DNA from: Lysobacteraceae bacterium
Lineage (GTDB): Bacteria > Pseudomonadota > Gammaproteobacteria > Xanthomonadales > Xanthomonadaceae
NCBI GenBank assembly: GCA_026005075.1
Contig: BPKJ01000001.1
Span: forward strand, 310,001-374,000
Length of the DNA stretch: 64,000 bases
Direction: 5' to 3'
The notes below the pieces were generated by a model, which ran no database searches, was not told the DNA's origin, and was given only the letters and a program-made list of their open reading frames with translations. How positions within the stretch are numbered: position 1 is the stretch's first letter; each line of letters begins with the position of its first letter. Positions 48,077 through 58,039 of this stretch are shown here, in pieces. A program made the position numbers and the translations under genes.

Positions 48077-49582
48077 CTAGCGGGTCGAGCCGCTGCGCAC
48101 CCGCTCCATGTAGGTCGCCAGTTCGCGCCGCACCACGGGCGCCAGCAGGTACAGGCCGATCAGGTTGGGGATGGCCATGATGAACAGCAGTCCGTCGGCG
48201 AGGTCGACGATCGCGGTCAGCTGCATGGTGCAGCCGACGATCACCATGAGCAGATAGAAGAACTTGAAACCGTAGAGCACGGCCTTGGATTCGCGGGCGA
48301 GGAAGCTCGCGGCCTTGGCGCCGTAGTAGCCCCAGGTGATGGTCGTGGAGAAGGCGAACAGCAGCACGCAGAAGGCCAGCACATACGGGAACCAGGGCAG
48401 GACCGAGGCGAACGCCATCGAGGTCAGCCGCACGCCCTCGACCTCGCCACCGTTGGCATAGGCCCCGGTGATGACGATGACCAACGCGGTCATGGTGCAG
48501 ATGATCACGGTGTCCACGAAGGGCTCGAACAGGGCCACCATGCCCGCGCTGACCGGCTCGCGGGTGCGGATCGTCGAGTGGGCGATGGCCGAGGAACCCA
48601 GGCCCGCCTCGTTGGAAAAGGCAGCGCGGCGGAAGCCCATGATCAGGGTGCCGACGATGCCGCCGACCACGCCTTCCGGATTGAAGGCGTCATGGACGAT
48701 CAGCATCATCGCCGCCGGGATGTCGGTCACGTGGGCGCCGAGCACGACCAGGCCCGAGAGGATGTAGATGCCGGCCATGGCGGGGACCAGCTTCTCGGTC
48801 ACCTGCCCGATCCGCGAGATGCCACCGATCAGGACCAGCCCGGCCAGCACCGCATAGCCGATCCCGAACAAGGCGGCCTTGTCGTCGAGGAAGCCCCCGG
48901 TGATCTCGGCCATCTGCGCGTAGGCCTGGTTGGCCTGGAACATGCCACCGGCCCCCACCGCGCCGAACATGGCGCACAAGGCGAAGATCACCGCCAGCAC
49001 CCGACCGAGCCCCGCGAGCCGTGGGTAGTGCTCGGCGATGCCGCGGGAGAGGTAGTACATCGGCCCGCCGGAGACGGTTCCGTCCGGCTTGACCAGACGG
49101 TACTTGGTGCCGAGCGAGCACTCGACGAACTTGGTCGCCATGCCGAGCACGCCGGCCAGGATCATCCAGAATGTCGCTCCCGGGCCACCGAGGGTGATCG
49201 CCACCGCGACCCCGGCGATGTTGCCCAGCCCCACGGTGCCGGAGACCGCCGAGGACAGCCCCTGAAAGTAGCTCACCTCGCCCGGCGCGGTGGGGTCGTC
49301 GTAATCGCCGCGCAGCAGGCGGAAGGCATGCGCGAACCCGCGGAAGTTGATGAAACGGAAGTACAGCGTGAAGACGATGCCGGCCAGCACCAGCCAGCCC
49401 ACGATCAGGGGCAGCTCCGTTCCGTGCACAGGAACCGCGTAGAAGATCGCCGCCGAGATGGCGTTGGACACGGGCGTGACCGCCGCATTGATGCGCTCGT
49501 CGAGACCCGCCTCCACCTCCTGTCCCAGAGCCGCGAGGGAAACCATGCAGCCTGCCAGCAAGGCAACCGCGCGCTTGATCAT
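48077..49582 (-). CDS. sodium:alanine symporter family protein (AGCS)
   Basis: 501 residues with about ten membrane segments. The family signature GTVGLGNIAGVAVAITLGGPG and MATKFVECSLGTKYR are present, with NEAGLGSSAIAHS later. An N-terminal hydrophobic stretch (VALLAGCMVSLAALGQEV) precedes the first core helix and could be cleaved. Imports alanine or glycine with sodium. Upstream of and probably co-transcribed with the DAACS gene. Confidence 0.92.
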   Translation of the reverse strand: MIKRAVALLAGCMVSLAALGQEVEAGLDERINAAVTPVSNAISAAIFYAVPVHGTELPLIVGWLVLAGIVFTLYFRFINFRGFAHAFRLLRGDYDDPTAPGEVSYFQGLSSAVSGTVGLGNIAGVAVAITLGGPGATFWMILAGVLGMATKFVECSLGTKYRLVKPDGTVSGGPMYYLSRGIAEHYPRLAGLGRVLAVIFALCAMFGAVGAGGMFQANQAYAQMAEITGGFLDDKAALFGIGYAVLAGLVLIGGISRIGQVTEKLVPAMAGIYILSGLVVLGAHVTDIPAAMMLIVHDAFNPEGVVGGIVGTLIMGFRRAAFSNEAGLGSSAIAHSTIRTREPVSAGMVALFEPFVDTVIICTMTALVIVITGAYANGGEVEGVRLTSMAFASVLPWFPYVLAFCVLLFAFSTTITWGYYGAKAASFLARESKAVLYGFKFFYLLMVIVGCTMQLTAIVDLADGLLFIMAIPNLIGLYLLAPVVRRELATYMERVRSGSTR

Positions 49583-49645
49583 GAACCGTTCCTCAACCGC
49601 GGAAAGGCCCGGAGTCTACACCAGAGCCACCGCGTGGATGCCGGC

Positions 49646-51361
49646 TCAGCGCCGGGCCGCCGCGCGCTCGGGGTAGAGCGGCGGAAACGGCTCGCCCGCC
49701 CCGGAGCGCGGCCCGGCCGCGGACCCCAGCCAGCGCGGACCGTGGCGGAAGGCCTGGCGCAGCGCGGCCAGCAGCGCGGGGTCCGCGGGCTCGGCGCCAG
49801 CGGCGGGGGCGTACAGGCGGCGCTCGAGTTCTTGCACGAGGCGGCGCTGCCCATCCTCGGCGAGCTGCCGCTCCAGCGCGCCCGGCGCCGGCGCGAGCGC
49901 ACGCAGGGCGGCGAGGATCGCGGCCGGGTCACCGCGGTCCATGGCCTCGCGCAGCCCCTTGTCCGGCCGCGGCCTTGCCTCATCGTCGTGCGCAGCCTTC
50001 GCCCGCGCCGCCACACCGCCCTGGCGGCGGCCGAACAGGTAGCCGCCCAGCAGTCCGGCGAGCAGTCCTGCCAGCGCTGCGAGGACGAGCCCCTCCGGCC
50101 GGTCGGCCACGGCCGGCGACGCGGCCAGCGGCACCGGGCCCGGCGGCGCGGCCGCCAACGGCGGTGGCGATGCGCCGTCCTCCGCCTGCGCGGCGGCCTG
50201 TGCGGCCGGCAGCACCTCGATGCGGCGCGCCGGGATCTCCGCCCAGCGCTGCCGGTCGCCGGCCACGTCCCACCACGGCATACGCAGGGCCGGAAGCTCC
50301 AGGGTGCCGGCCTTCTGCGGCACGATCACGAAACGCTGGAGCCGCTCTGCCGCGAGCCCGTCGCGGTCGCTGAGGTCCTCCACGCTGCCGCGATCGGGAT
50401 AGACCGCCGCGCCCTCGGGCATGGGCAAGGCGATCTCCGGCAACTGGGATGGCGCGAGACCACGCGCCCGCAGCAGCACGCCGAGGGTCACCGGCTCGCC
50501 CACCCGCACCTGCTGCGGCAGCACCTCGCCGGTCGTCTCCAGCAGGAGCTCCCGCGCCGGCAGCCAGGGGTCGGCCGCCGTGGCGGGCCGCGGCCGGACC
50601 TCGACCTCCAGCGGCTCGCCGGCCGCGGAGAGCTGCACCCCCTGCGGACCGAACAGGCCGCCGTAGCGGTCGCGCAGCAGCCCGGTCCCGGTGAACTCCG
50701 GTGCGCTCAGCCTGATCCGGCCACTGCGCTGGGGCACCAGCGCGAAACGCCGCTCGATGACCGAGTAGCGCCGTCCGTTGCGCTCGCTCTGGTAACGCAG
50801 GTCCTCGCCGAGCTGGCGCACCTCGACCCCATCGGCGGCGGGTGGCTGGATCTGGCCGTCGACGAGGTTCACCGCATACAGCAGCCGGAGCACGTAGAGA
50901 AGCTCCTGCTGGACGTAGATCGGCCCCGGTGTGACCTCCGTTTCCAGGAAGACGTCGCCGTCCTTGCGGGTGTCGACCGGCGAAGGGCCGACCGTGAGCT
51001 GCAGCTCCGGCGTGCGCTCGCCGCCGACCTCGAGCGGCGGGATGCGCAACCGCCCCTGCCGGCGCGGCTGCAGCGAGATCGCGAACAGGGTGGTGGCACG
51101 CTTGCTGCCGTTGACGATCGCGATCTGGCTGGTGGAGGAGCTGCCCCGGCGCTCGAAGTCGGCGTCCAGCACCGAGAAGTCCGGGGGCCCGGCGGCAGCG
51201 CCCTCGACCTCCACGTTCAAGGTCACGGTTTCGCCGAGCGCGACCTGGTCGCGGTCCAGCCACGCGCGCACCGCCGCAGCGGCCCCGGCGGGGCGCAGCA
51301 GCGCGATCAGGGCCAGCGCGATCAGGGCCGCGGCCAGGTTCGGCCGGGAAGCTCGCTTCAT
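49646..51361 (-). CDS. batD: BatD-like oxygen-tolerance family protein
   Basis: 571 residues. Signal peptide (AALIALALIALLRPAGAAA), then a row of beta-sandwich domains (VALGETVTLNVEVEG, YVQQELLYVLRLLYAVNL, VRVGEPVTLGVLLRARGL), one C-terminal membrane helix (VLAALAGLLAGLLGGYLFG) and a cytoplasmic helical tail. The ATG at 51361 overlaps the BatBC stop as ATGA. It is the last gene of the MoxR/Bat set; it acts at the inner membrane with the VWA proteins. Confidence 0.88.
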   Translation of the reverse strand: MKRASRPNLAAALIALALIALLRPAGAAAAVRAWLDRDQVALGETVTLNVEVEGAAAGPPDFSVLDADFERRGSSSTSQIAIVNGSKRATTLFAISLQPRRQGRLRIPPLEVGGERTPELQLTVGPSPVDTRKDGDVFLETEVTPGPIYVQQELLYVLRLLYAVNLVDGQIQPPAADGVEVRQLGEDLRYQSERNGRRYSVIERRFALVPQRSGRIRLSAPEFTGTGLLRDRYGGLFGPQGVQLSAAGEPLEVEVRPRPATAADPWLPARELLLETTGEVLPQQVRVGEPVTLGVLLRARGLAPSQLPEIALPMPEGAAVYPDRGSVEDLSDRDGLAAERLQRFVIVPQKAGTLELPALRMPWWDVAGDRQRWAEIPARRIEVLPAAQAAAQAEDGASPPPLAAAPPGPVPLAASPAVADRPEGLVLAALAGLLAGLLGGYLFGRRQGGVAARAKAAHDDEARPRPDKGLREAMDRGDPAAILAALRALAPAPGALERQLAEDGQRRLVQELERRLYAPAAGAEPADPALLAALRQAFRHGPRWLGSAAGPRSGAGEPFPPLYPERAAARR

Positions 51362-53242
51362 GGACGCTCCTCCTGCTGCCGCTGCAGCTGGCGGCGGCGG
51401 TACTCGATGGCGAACTTGCGCCGCAGCAGGGCGCCCGGATCGTCCGCAAGGCGCCGCAGGAGCTGCTCGCTGGCCTGCTCCCACTCGCTCTGCGGTTCGC
51501 CCTGCGGCGGGGTCTTCGTCCGCCGCCGCGGGGGACGCGGGCTGCGCGTCCGGGGGCTGGCCCTCGCCGGCCTCCTGCCGGGCCCGGTCGACGGCCTCGC
51601 CCACGGCCTTCTCGGCCGATGGATCGCCCCCCTGGTCCTGATCCTGCGGCTGGGTTGCGGCAGCGGCGGCATCGCCCTCCTCGCCCCCTTCGCGGTCTTG
51701 CCCCGCGCGGCTCGGCGCGTCCGCGGAGGTCGGATCACCGGCCTCGTCTCCAGCTTCCCCGGACGAGGCGCCGGATTCCGGCTCGGGTTTCCTCCCCGTC
51801 TCGCCCGCGGCCGGAGGCGGCTCGCCCTGGGCGCGACGGCTGGCCTCCTGCTCGGCCAGCGCGCGCGCCACCACCTCGCGGTTGTGGCGCGCGTCGGCAT
51901 GCTCGGGATCGAGGGCGAGCGCCCGGTCCAGCGCCTCGAGCGCTTCCCGCAGGCGGCCGGCGCGGGCGAGTGCCGTGCCGCGGTTGTAGTGGGCATCGGC
52001 ACTGTCCTGCGCGGCGAACGCGGCGGCGGCGGCGGCGTAGTCGCCGGAACGGTAGGCTGCCGCGCCCTTCAGCTCCGGCGTCGTGGCCAGCGCCGCGGCG
52101 CGCTCGGCATCGCCCTCCTCGAGGGCGCGCCAGGCCTGTTGGTCGGGCCGCAGCCACCAGCTCTCCCAGCGATCGCGCCAGCCCACCGGCCCGGCATGGG
52201 CCGGATCGCTGCCCGCCAGCAGCGCCAGCAGCAGCAGTCCGAGCCCGGCCTGGTGGCGCAGCATCCACAGGGCGGGAAGCAGGGCCAGCAAGGCCAGCCA
52301 GGGGCCATCGTCCACCCGGCGTGCACCCTGGCCTGCCTCACGGAGCTGCCAACGCCCGTTGCCCGCCTCCCAGAACGCGACGAGCCGGCGGATGTCGGCA
52401 TCGTCCGCGGTGGCGGCAAGCGCCAGCCCACCGCCCGCCGCCGCAAGCCGGGCCGCGCCGTCGAGGTCGCGCCGGGTCAGCAGAGGGCGGCCCTCGGCGT
52501 CGGCCTGAAAGCCCCCGCCGGTACGGGGTACCGGCGCCCCCTCCTCGCTGCCCACGACCAGCACCGAAGTGCGCAGGCCGCGTTCGCGAAGGCGCGCGGC
52601 GACGGGCTCGGCAGCGGGATCGCCGCCGTGGCTCACCAGCAGCACCTCGCCGCCGTCCATGCCCGCCTGCTCGAGCAGCCTTGCGGCCAGCTCCAGTGCC
52701 CGCGCCGGCGCCCGGCCCTCCACCGGCATCACCTCGGGGCTCAGCGCCAGCAGCAGGTTTTCGAGCGTGCGCGCGTCATCGGTCAGGGGCGCGACCGTGA
52801 ACGCATCGCCGGCGAACGCGACCAGGGCCACCTGCGCGTCGCCCTGCCGGCGGAGCAGGTCGAGGATCTCGAAGCGGGCACGCTGCAGGCGGCTGGGCGA
52901 AACGTCCCGGGCCAGCATCGACGCGGAGAGATCGAGCGCGACCACCCACCCACGCTCGTGCCGTGCTTCGGGCAGGACCTCGCTGCGGAAGCTGGGGCCG
53001 GCCAGCGCCAGCACCACCAGTGCCAGGAACCCGCTCGGGATCCAGCCGTTCGCGGTACGGGCGCCGGCCGCAGTGCCGGCCAGCAGGCTCGGCAGCAAGG
53101 CGCGATCGACGATGCCGGCCCAGGGGGAATCCGCCACCCCGCGCCGGCGCCGGGACAGCCAGGGCAGCAGCACGACGGGGAGGGCCAGCAGCCAGGCGGG
53201 GCGGAGGAAGGGCAGCCCGGCGATCCAGTCCGGCAGGCTCAT
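51358..53242 (-). CDS. batB: BatB-BatC fusion: membrane VWA domain plus TPR, apparent frameshift
   Basis: About 627 residues after correction. Two N-terminal membrane helices, a VWA domain with MIDAS motif VALDLSASM and later LLVSHGG, two more helices (LALLALLPALWML, LLLLALLAGSDPAHA), then a periplasmic TPR block (DSADAHYNRGTALARAGRL, LDRALALDPEHADARHN) and a long acidic Q/E/P-rich linker. The TPR part is a separate gene (batC) in many species. One extra base in the GGGG at 51509-51512 diverts the frame; the other frame (QSEWEQASEQLLRRLADDPG) gives the proper end at 51358. The start overlaps batA by ATGA. Confidence 0.87.
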
Positions 53243-54240
53243 GACGGCCTCCGCAGCGGCGGCGGGATCCACGCCCCGAACCAGCCCATGCCGAACCCGA
53301 AGAGCAGGGCGCCAAGGGCCAGCGGGACGACGAAGCGCTCGCGCTGCAGGCGTACCGGCGGAGCCGCGTCGGGTACGGGCTCGAGCCGGTCGATCTCGTC
53401 GTAGACGGCGGCCAGCTCGGCGCTGTCGCGGGCGCGGAAGTAGCGCCCGCCGGTCTGGCTGGCGATCCGCTGCAGCGCTTCCTCGTCGATCTCGGCCCCG
53501 CCGGAGGGCAGCATCAGCCCGAACAGACCGCGTCGACGGCCGTCCCCGCCGATGCCGATGGTGTGGATCCGCACCCGGTGATGGCGGGCCAGAGCCAGCG
53601 CCTCGTCCAGCCCGAGCGCACCGGCGGTGTTGACGCCGTCGGTCAGCAGGACCAGCACCCGGTCCGCGGCCTGCCGGCGGCGAAGGTGCTTGACCGCAAG
53701 GCCGATCGCGTCGCCGATCGCGGTCTCCGGCCCGGCGATGCCGATCGCACTGGTCTCCAGCTGGTAGCGGACGCTCGGCAGGTCGAAGGTCAGCGGCGTC
53801 ATCAGGAAGGCCTGCTGTCCGAACAGGATCAGGCCGATCCGGTCACCCTGGCGTCGGCGCAGGAAGTCTCCAACCACCGCCTTCACCGCGGTCAGCCGAT
53901 CCACCTCGCGCCCGGCGATGACCATGTCCTGCGCCGCCATGCTGCGCGAGACGTCCACCGCGAGCATCAGCTCGCGGCCGGAACGCGGCACCGACTGCAG
54001 CGTGTCGTAGCTCACCGGCCGTGCCGCGGCCAGACAGAGCAGCCCCCAGGCCAGCGCGAGCGGCCAGCCCGTCCCGCCCCGGGCGGCCAAGGCATGCCGC
54101 CCGAGGGCCTGCTCCAGCAAGGCGAAGTGCGGCCAGCGCAGGGCGCCGCGGACCGCCCCCGGGCGCTCGCGGAGCGCGCGCCGCCACACCCACGGCAAGG
54201 GCAGGGCAAGCAGCACCCATGGCCAGGCCAGGGTGATCAT
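53239..54240 (-). CDS. batA: BatA-like membrane VWA-domain protein
   Basis: 333 residues. Two N-terminal helices, a VWA domain with MIDAS motif LAVDVSRSMAAQD, LILFGQQAFLMTPL and VLVLLTDGVNTAG, then a C-terminal helix (VVPLALGALLFGFGMGWFG). Partner of MoxR in the inner membrane. The ATG at 54240 overlaps the DUF4381 gene stop, and its stop overlaps batB. Confidence 0.92.
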   Translation of the reverse strand: MITLAWPWVLLALPLPWVWRRALRERPGAVRGALRWPHFALLEQALGRHALAARGGTGWPLALAWGLLCLAAARPVSYDTLQSVPRSGRELMLAVDVSRSMAAQDMVIAGREVDRLTAVKAVVGDFLRRRQGDRIGLILFGQQAFLMTPLTFDLPSVRYQLETSAIGIAGPETAIGDAIGLAVKHLRRRQAADRVLVLLTDGVNTAGALGLDEALALARHHRVRIHTIGIGGDGRRRGLFGLMLPSGGAEIDEEALQRIASQTGGRYFRARDSAELAAVYDEIDRLEPVPDAAPPVRLQRERFVVPLALGALLFGFGMGWFGAWIPPPLRRPS

Positions 54241-54695
54241 TGCAGGCCCCTTTGCAGGCGATGCCGGATCAGCGCGATCAGGCGCTCCACCTGCGAAGGT
54301 TCCGGGTCCGGGCGGTAGGGCAGGTCCAGCAGGGCCCGCCCCTCTCCATGCCGGAACGGCCGATCCGGAAGGCCGCGATCCAGCCAGTCCAGCCAGGCCT
54401 CGCCGCGCAGAGCGAAGCTCTCCGGTGCCTCGACCCGCGCCACCCGGCGCAGGGCCTCGGAGGCCGCCGCAAGCCGCGCGGCGGGGTCCGCGCCGGCGCC
54501 ATCCAGCAGGCGGTCCAGCAGGCGCAGGCGGAGGCGGCGCTGCCGCCGGCTCCGCAACCACTGCAGGATGCGGTGCCCGGCCCAGACCAGCCAAGGCAGG
54601 GCGAGCGCGGCGAGCACCCACCATCCCGGTGCCGGCGGCCACCACGCCGGTTCGGCCGGTAGATGGATGTCGCGCAGGGGAAGCTCGGCGTTCAC
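54237..54695 (-). CDS. DUF4381 domain protein of the MoxR/Bat cluster
   Basis: 152 residues. Opens with LPLRDIHLPAEPAWWPPAPG, a membrane helix (WWVLAALALPWLVWAGHRIL) and a basic cytoplasmic helical part (RRQRRLRLRLLDRLL, FALRGEAWLDWLDRGL). The start is a GTG at 54695 overlapping the DUF58 stop as GTGA. Family members occur almost only in this cluster; the function is unknown. Confidence 0.85.
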   Translation of the reverse strand: MNAELPLRDIHLPAEPAWWPPAPGWWVLAALALPWLVWAGHRILQWLRSRRQRRLRLRLLDRLLDGAGADPAARLAAASEALRRVARVEAPESFALRGEAWLDWLDRGLPDRPFRHGEGRALLDLPYRPDPEPSQVERLIALIRHRLQRGLQ

Positions 54696-55673
54696 GCACG
54701 TCCCTCCCGCGGCCGCCCATGCAGCAGCCCGGCGAGTGCCTCGACCACGTCCTCGGCAGGGCTTACCAGTCCGGCTGCAAGCCCTGCCCGACGCAGCCTT
54801 GCGGTCAGCGCCCGTACCCTGCCGGAAAGCTCGCGCTGCCATGCCTCACGGACGGCCATCGAGCCCGCGTCGAGCCAGAGCGTGCGGCCGCCATCGCTGA
54901 TCGGCAACCGTCCGCGGGGAGGCGGCTCGAGTTCCAGCGGATCGGCGAGCAGGGCAAGGATCAGGTCGTGGTGCCGGTGCAGCGCCACCATGCGATCGAT
55001 GGCCGCCTCGTCGAGCCGCCAGGGATCCACCGCCAGCAGCACGCGGCTGCCCGGCCGCAGCGCCCGCGATGCCTCGTCCAGCACGGCGGACACCGGGCGC
55101 ACGCGCGCCTCGGGATCACCGGGTGCCGGCTGCCACCGGCACAGCGCCGCGAGCAGCCGCATCACGCCCCGCTCGCCGCCGCGCGGAGGCAGGGCGGGCG
55201 CATTCCTCAGCGTCGACATGGCGGCGAGTCGATCGCCCTCGCCGGCTGCCACCCAGGCGAACAGCGCGGCAAGCCGGGCCGCCTGCACCGACTTGAAGCG
55301 CACCCGCGTGCCGAAGGCCATCCACGGTCCCGGTGTCGAGCACGACGAGGCTGGTGCGGTCGCGCTCGGCCTGGAACACCTTGCTGTGCAGACGTCCGGT
55401 CCGTGCGCTGAGCTTCCAGTCGAGGTGGCGGACATCGTCGCCAGGGCTGTAGGGACGGGATTCGGCGTACTCCATGCCACGGCCGCGGAACGGCGACAAC
55501 CGGGGGCCCGCGCCCTCACCGCGCACGCGCCCCTGGCGGAGCCGGCCCACCCCGTGGCGCCGGGCGCGAAGCGCGACCAGGTCATGCAGCCGGCAGCGCA
55601 CGCGCCCGTCTCCGCGTCCCGAGACGCTCGCGCTCCGTGGCGTCGGCGGCAGCCGGCGCCGCCGCGACGGCAC
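54692..55673 (-). CDS. DUF58 domain protein of the MoxR/Bat cluster, apparent frameshift
   Basis: About 326 residues after correction. HDLVALRARRHGV, then FRGRGMEYAESRPYSPGDDV and LDWKLSARTG are the DUF58 core. At about 55328-55334 one extra base changes the frame: TSLVVLDTG is followed, in the other frame, by PWMAFGTRVRFKSVQAA, exactly the next conserved block. The start is unclear: a GTG at 55673 is in frame; an ATG at 55707, four bases past moxR, reads a different frame and would need a second indel. It probably helps to couple MoxR to the VWA proteins. Confidence 0.8.
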
Positions 55674-55710
55674 CGGGAACGGCCATGTCCGGCGACCGGG
55701 CGGGCATGGC

Positions 55711-56706
55711 TCAGGGCGCCGGCACCTGATCCAGCAGCCGCCTCGCGAGCTCCGCGCCATCCAGCCCCTCGGCCTGGGCCTCGTAACTCGGCAACAGGCG
55801 ATGCTGCAGCACGTCCACGGCGAGCTCGCGCACGTCCTCCGGCGTCACGTAGTCGCGCCCGTCGAGCCACGCGTTCGCGCGCGCCGTGCGGTCGAGGGCG
55901 ATCGTGGCCCGCGGGCTGGCCCCGTAGGCCAGCAGGGGCTGCAAGGCCGTGCCGTAGCGCGATCGCCCGCGAGAGGCCTGGACCAGCTCGAGCAGATAGG
56001 CCTCCACCGCCGGAGCCATGTGGACCTCGAGCACCGCCCGGCGCGCGGCGAGCACCTCGTCCTCGCTCAGGCGCACCTCGCAAGGCCCCGCCGCGGCCGC
56101 CTCGCCCCGCGCCTGCGCGCGTGCGAGCTGCAGGATGCGGGCCTCGGCCTCGGCCTCGGGGTAATCGATGCGCACCTGCAGCAGGAAGCGGTCGAGCTGG
56201 GCTTCCGGCAGGGCGTAGGTGCCTTCCTGCTCGATGGGATTCTGGGTGGCCATGACCAGGAACAGCCGCGGCAAGGGGTAGGTGCGTCCGCCTGCCGTGA
56301 TCTGGCGCTCTCCCATCGCTTCCAGCAGGGCGGACTGCACCTTGGCCGGGGCGCGGTTCACCTCGTCGGCGAGCAGGAAGTTGTGGAACAGCGGGCCGGG
56401 CTGGAACTCGAACCTCCCCTCCTGCGGCCGGAACACGTCGGTGCCGGTGAGATCCGCGGGCAACAGGTCAGGGGTGAACTGGATGCGCTGGAAGCTGACC
56501 TCGAGGTGCTGGGCCAGGGTCTTGATGGCGGTGGTCTTGGCAAGACCGGGTGCGCCCTCCACCAGCAGGTGCCCGTCGGCCAACAGCGCCACCAGCAAGC
56601 GATGGACCAGCCCAGGCTGGCCAATCACGCGCGTCGACAAGGCCTCGCGCAAGCTCGCGAAACGGGCGTTCAGGGACGAAACCGCCCCTTCCGTGGTGGA
56701 CTGCAT
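55711..56706 (-). CDS. MoxR-family AAA+ ATPase
   Basis: 331 residues. Walker A LVEGAPGLAKTTAI, Walker B LLADEVNRAPAKVQSALLEAM, sensor 1 VMATQNPIEQEGTYALPEAQLDRF and the C-terminal lid. The ATG at 56706 has AGGAG nine bases upstream; the frame extends further without similarity. It leads the DUF58-DUF4381-BatA-BatBC-BatD operon. MoxR ATPases act as chaperones for VWA proteins and are linked to aerotolerance and envelope stress. An IS110 element ends about 130 bases upstream. Confidence 0.93.
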   Translation of the reverse strand: MQSTTEGAVSSLNARFASLREALSTRVIGQPGLVHRLLVALLADGHLLVEGAPGLAKTTAIKTLAQHLEVSFQRIQFTPDLLPADLTGTDVFRPQEGRFEFQPGPLFHNFLLADEVNRAPAKVQSALLEAMGERQITAGGRTYPLPRLFLVMATQNPIEQEGTYALPEAQLDRFLLQVRIDYPEAEAEARILQLARAQARGEAAAAGPCEVRLSEDEVLAARRAVLEVHMAPAVEAYLLELVQASRGRSRYGTALQPLLAYGASPRATIALDRTARANAWLDGRDYVTPEDVRELAVDVLQHRLLPSYEAQAEGLDGAELARRLLDQVPAP

Positions 56707-56810
56707 CGGCGTAGCTCCTGGGACTGGCCGGCTTGTATGTTCAGACCTGACCAGAACGGTAGAGTCTGATCGCCGATGAGGCAACCAGACCGGCCCGTGC
56801 AGTTTGGTAA

Positions 56811-57902
<1,092 letters not shown>

Positions 57903-57914
57903 CTCGGAAGACGG

Positions 57915-57924
57915 TTACTCAGAC
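57915..57924 (-). repeat. right inverted repeat of the IS110 element
   Basis: TTACTCAGAC, the exact reverse complement of 56833-56842, starting 13 bases past the transposase stop. Confidence 0.6.
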
Positions 57925-57994
57925 CCGCGGCTGCGGCCTGGGTTCCCGACCACGTGCCCCGTGCCGGCCGGCAGGTCCACAGGGCCAACGGAAA

Positions 57995-58014
57995 AGGGGC
58001 CCCGCGGGGCCCCT
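57995..58014 (-). terminator. rho-independent terminator after the Ig-like lipoprotein gene
   Basis: AGGGGCCCC and GGGGCCCCT pair with a 2-base centre, and on the minus strand the stem is followed by TTTT. It sits 26 bases after the TGA at 58040, and 70 bases past the right repeat of the IS110 element. Confidence 0.85.
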
Positions 58015-58039
58015 CTCCGTTTCGACCTGAAGGCCGACC

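Noticed and set aside
49646-53272. Apparent 1208-residue BatB-BatD fusion
   Set aside because: The fusion is produced by the extra base at 51509-51512; the proper BatBC stop and BatD start overlap at 51358-51361.
47321-53404. 2027-codon open frame on the plus strand
   Set aside because: It is antisense to the symporter and Bat genes, has low-complexity H/R/G/Q-rich composition and no domain; a long shadow frame caused by high GC.
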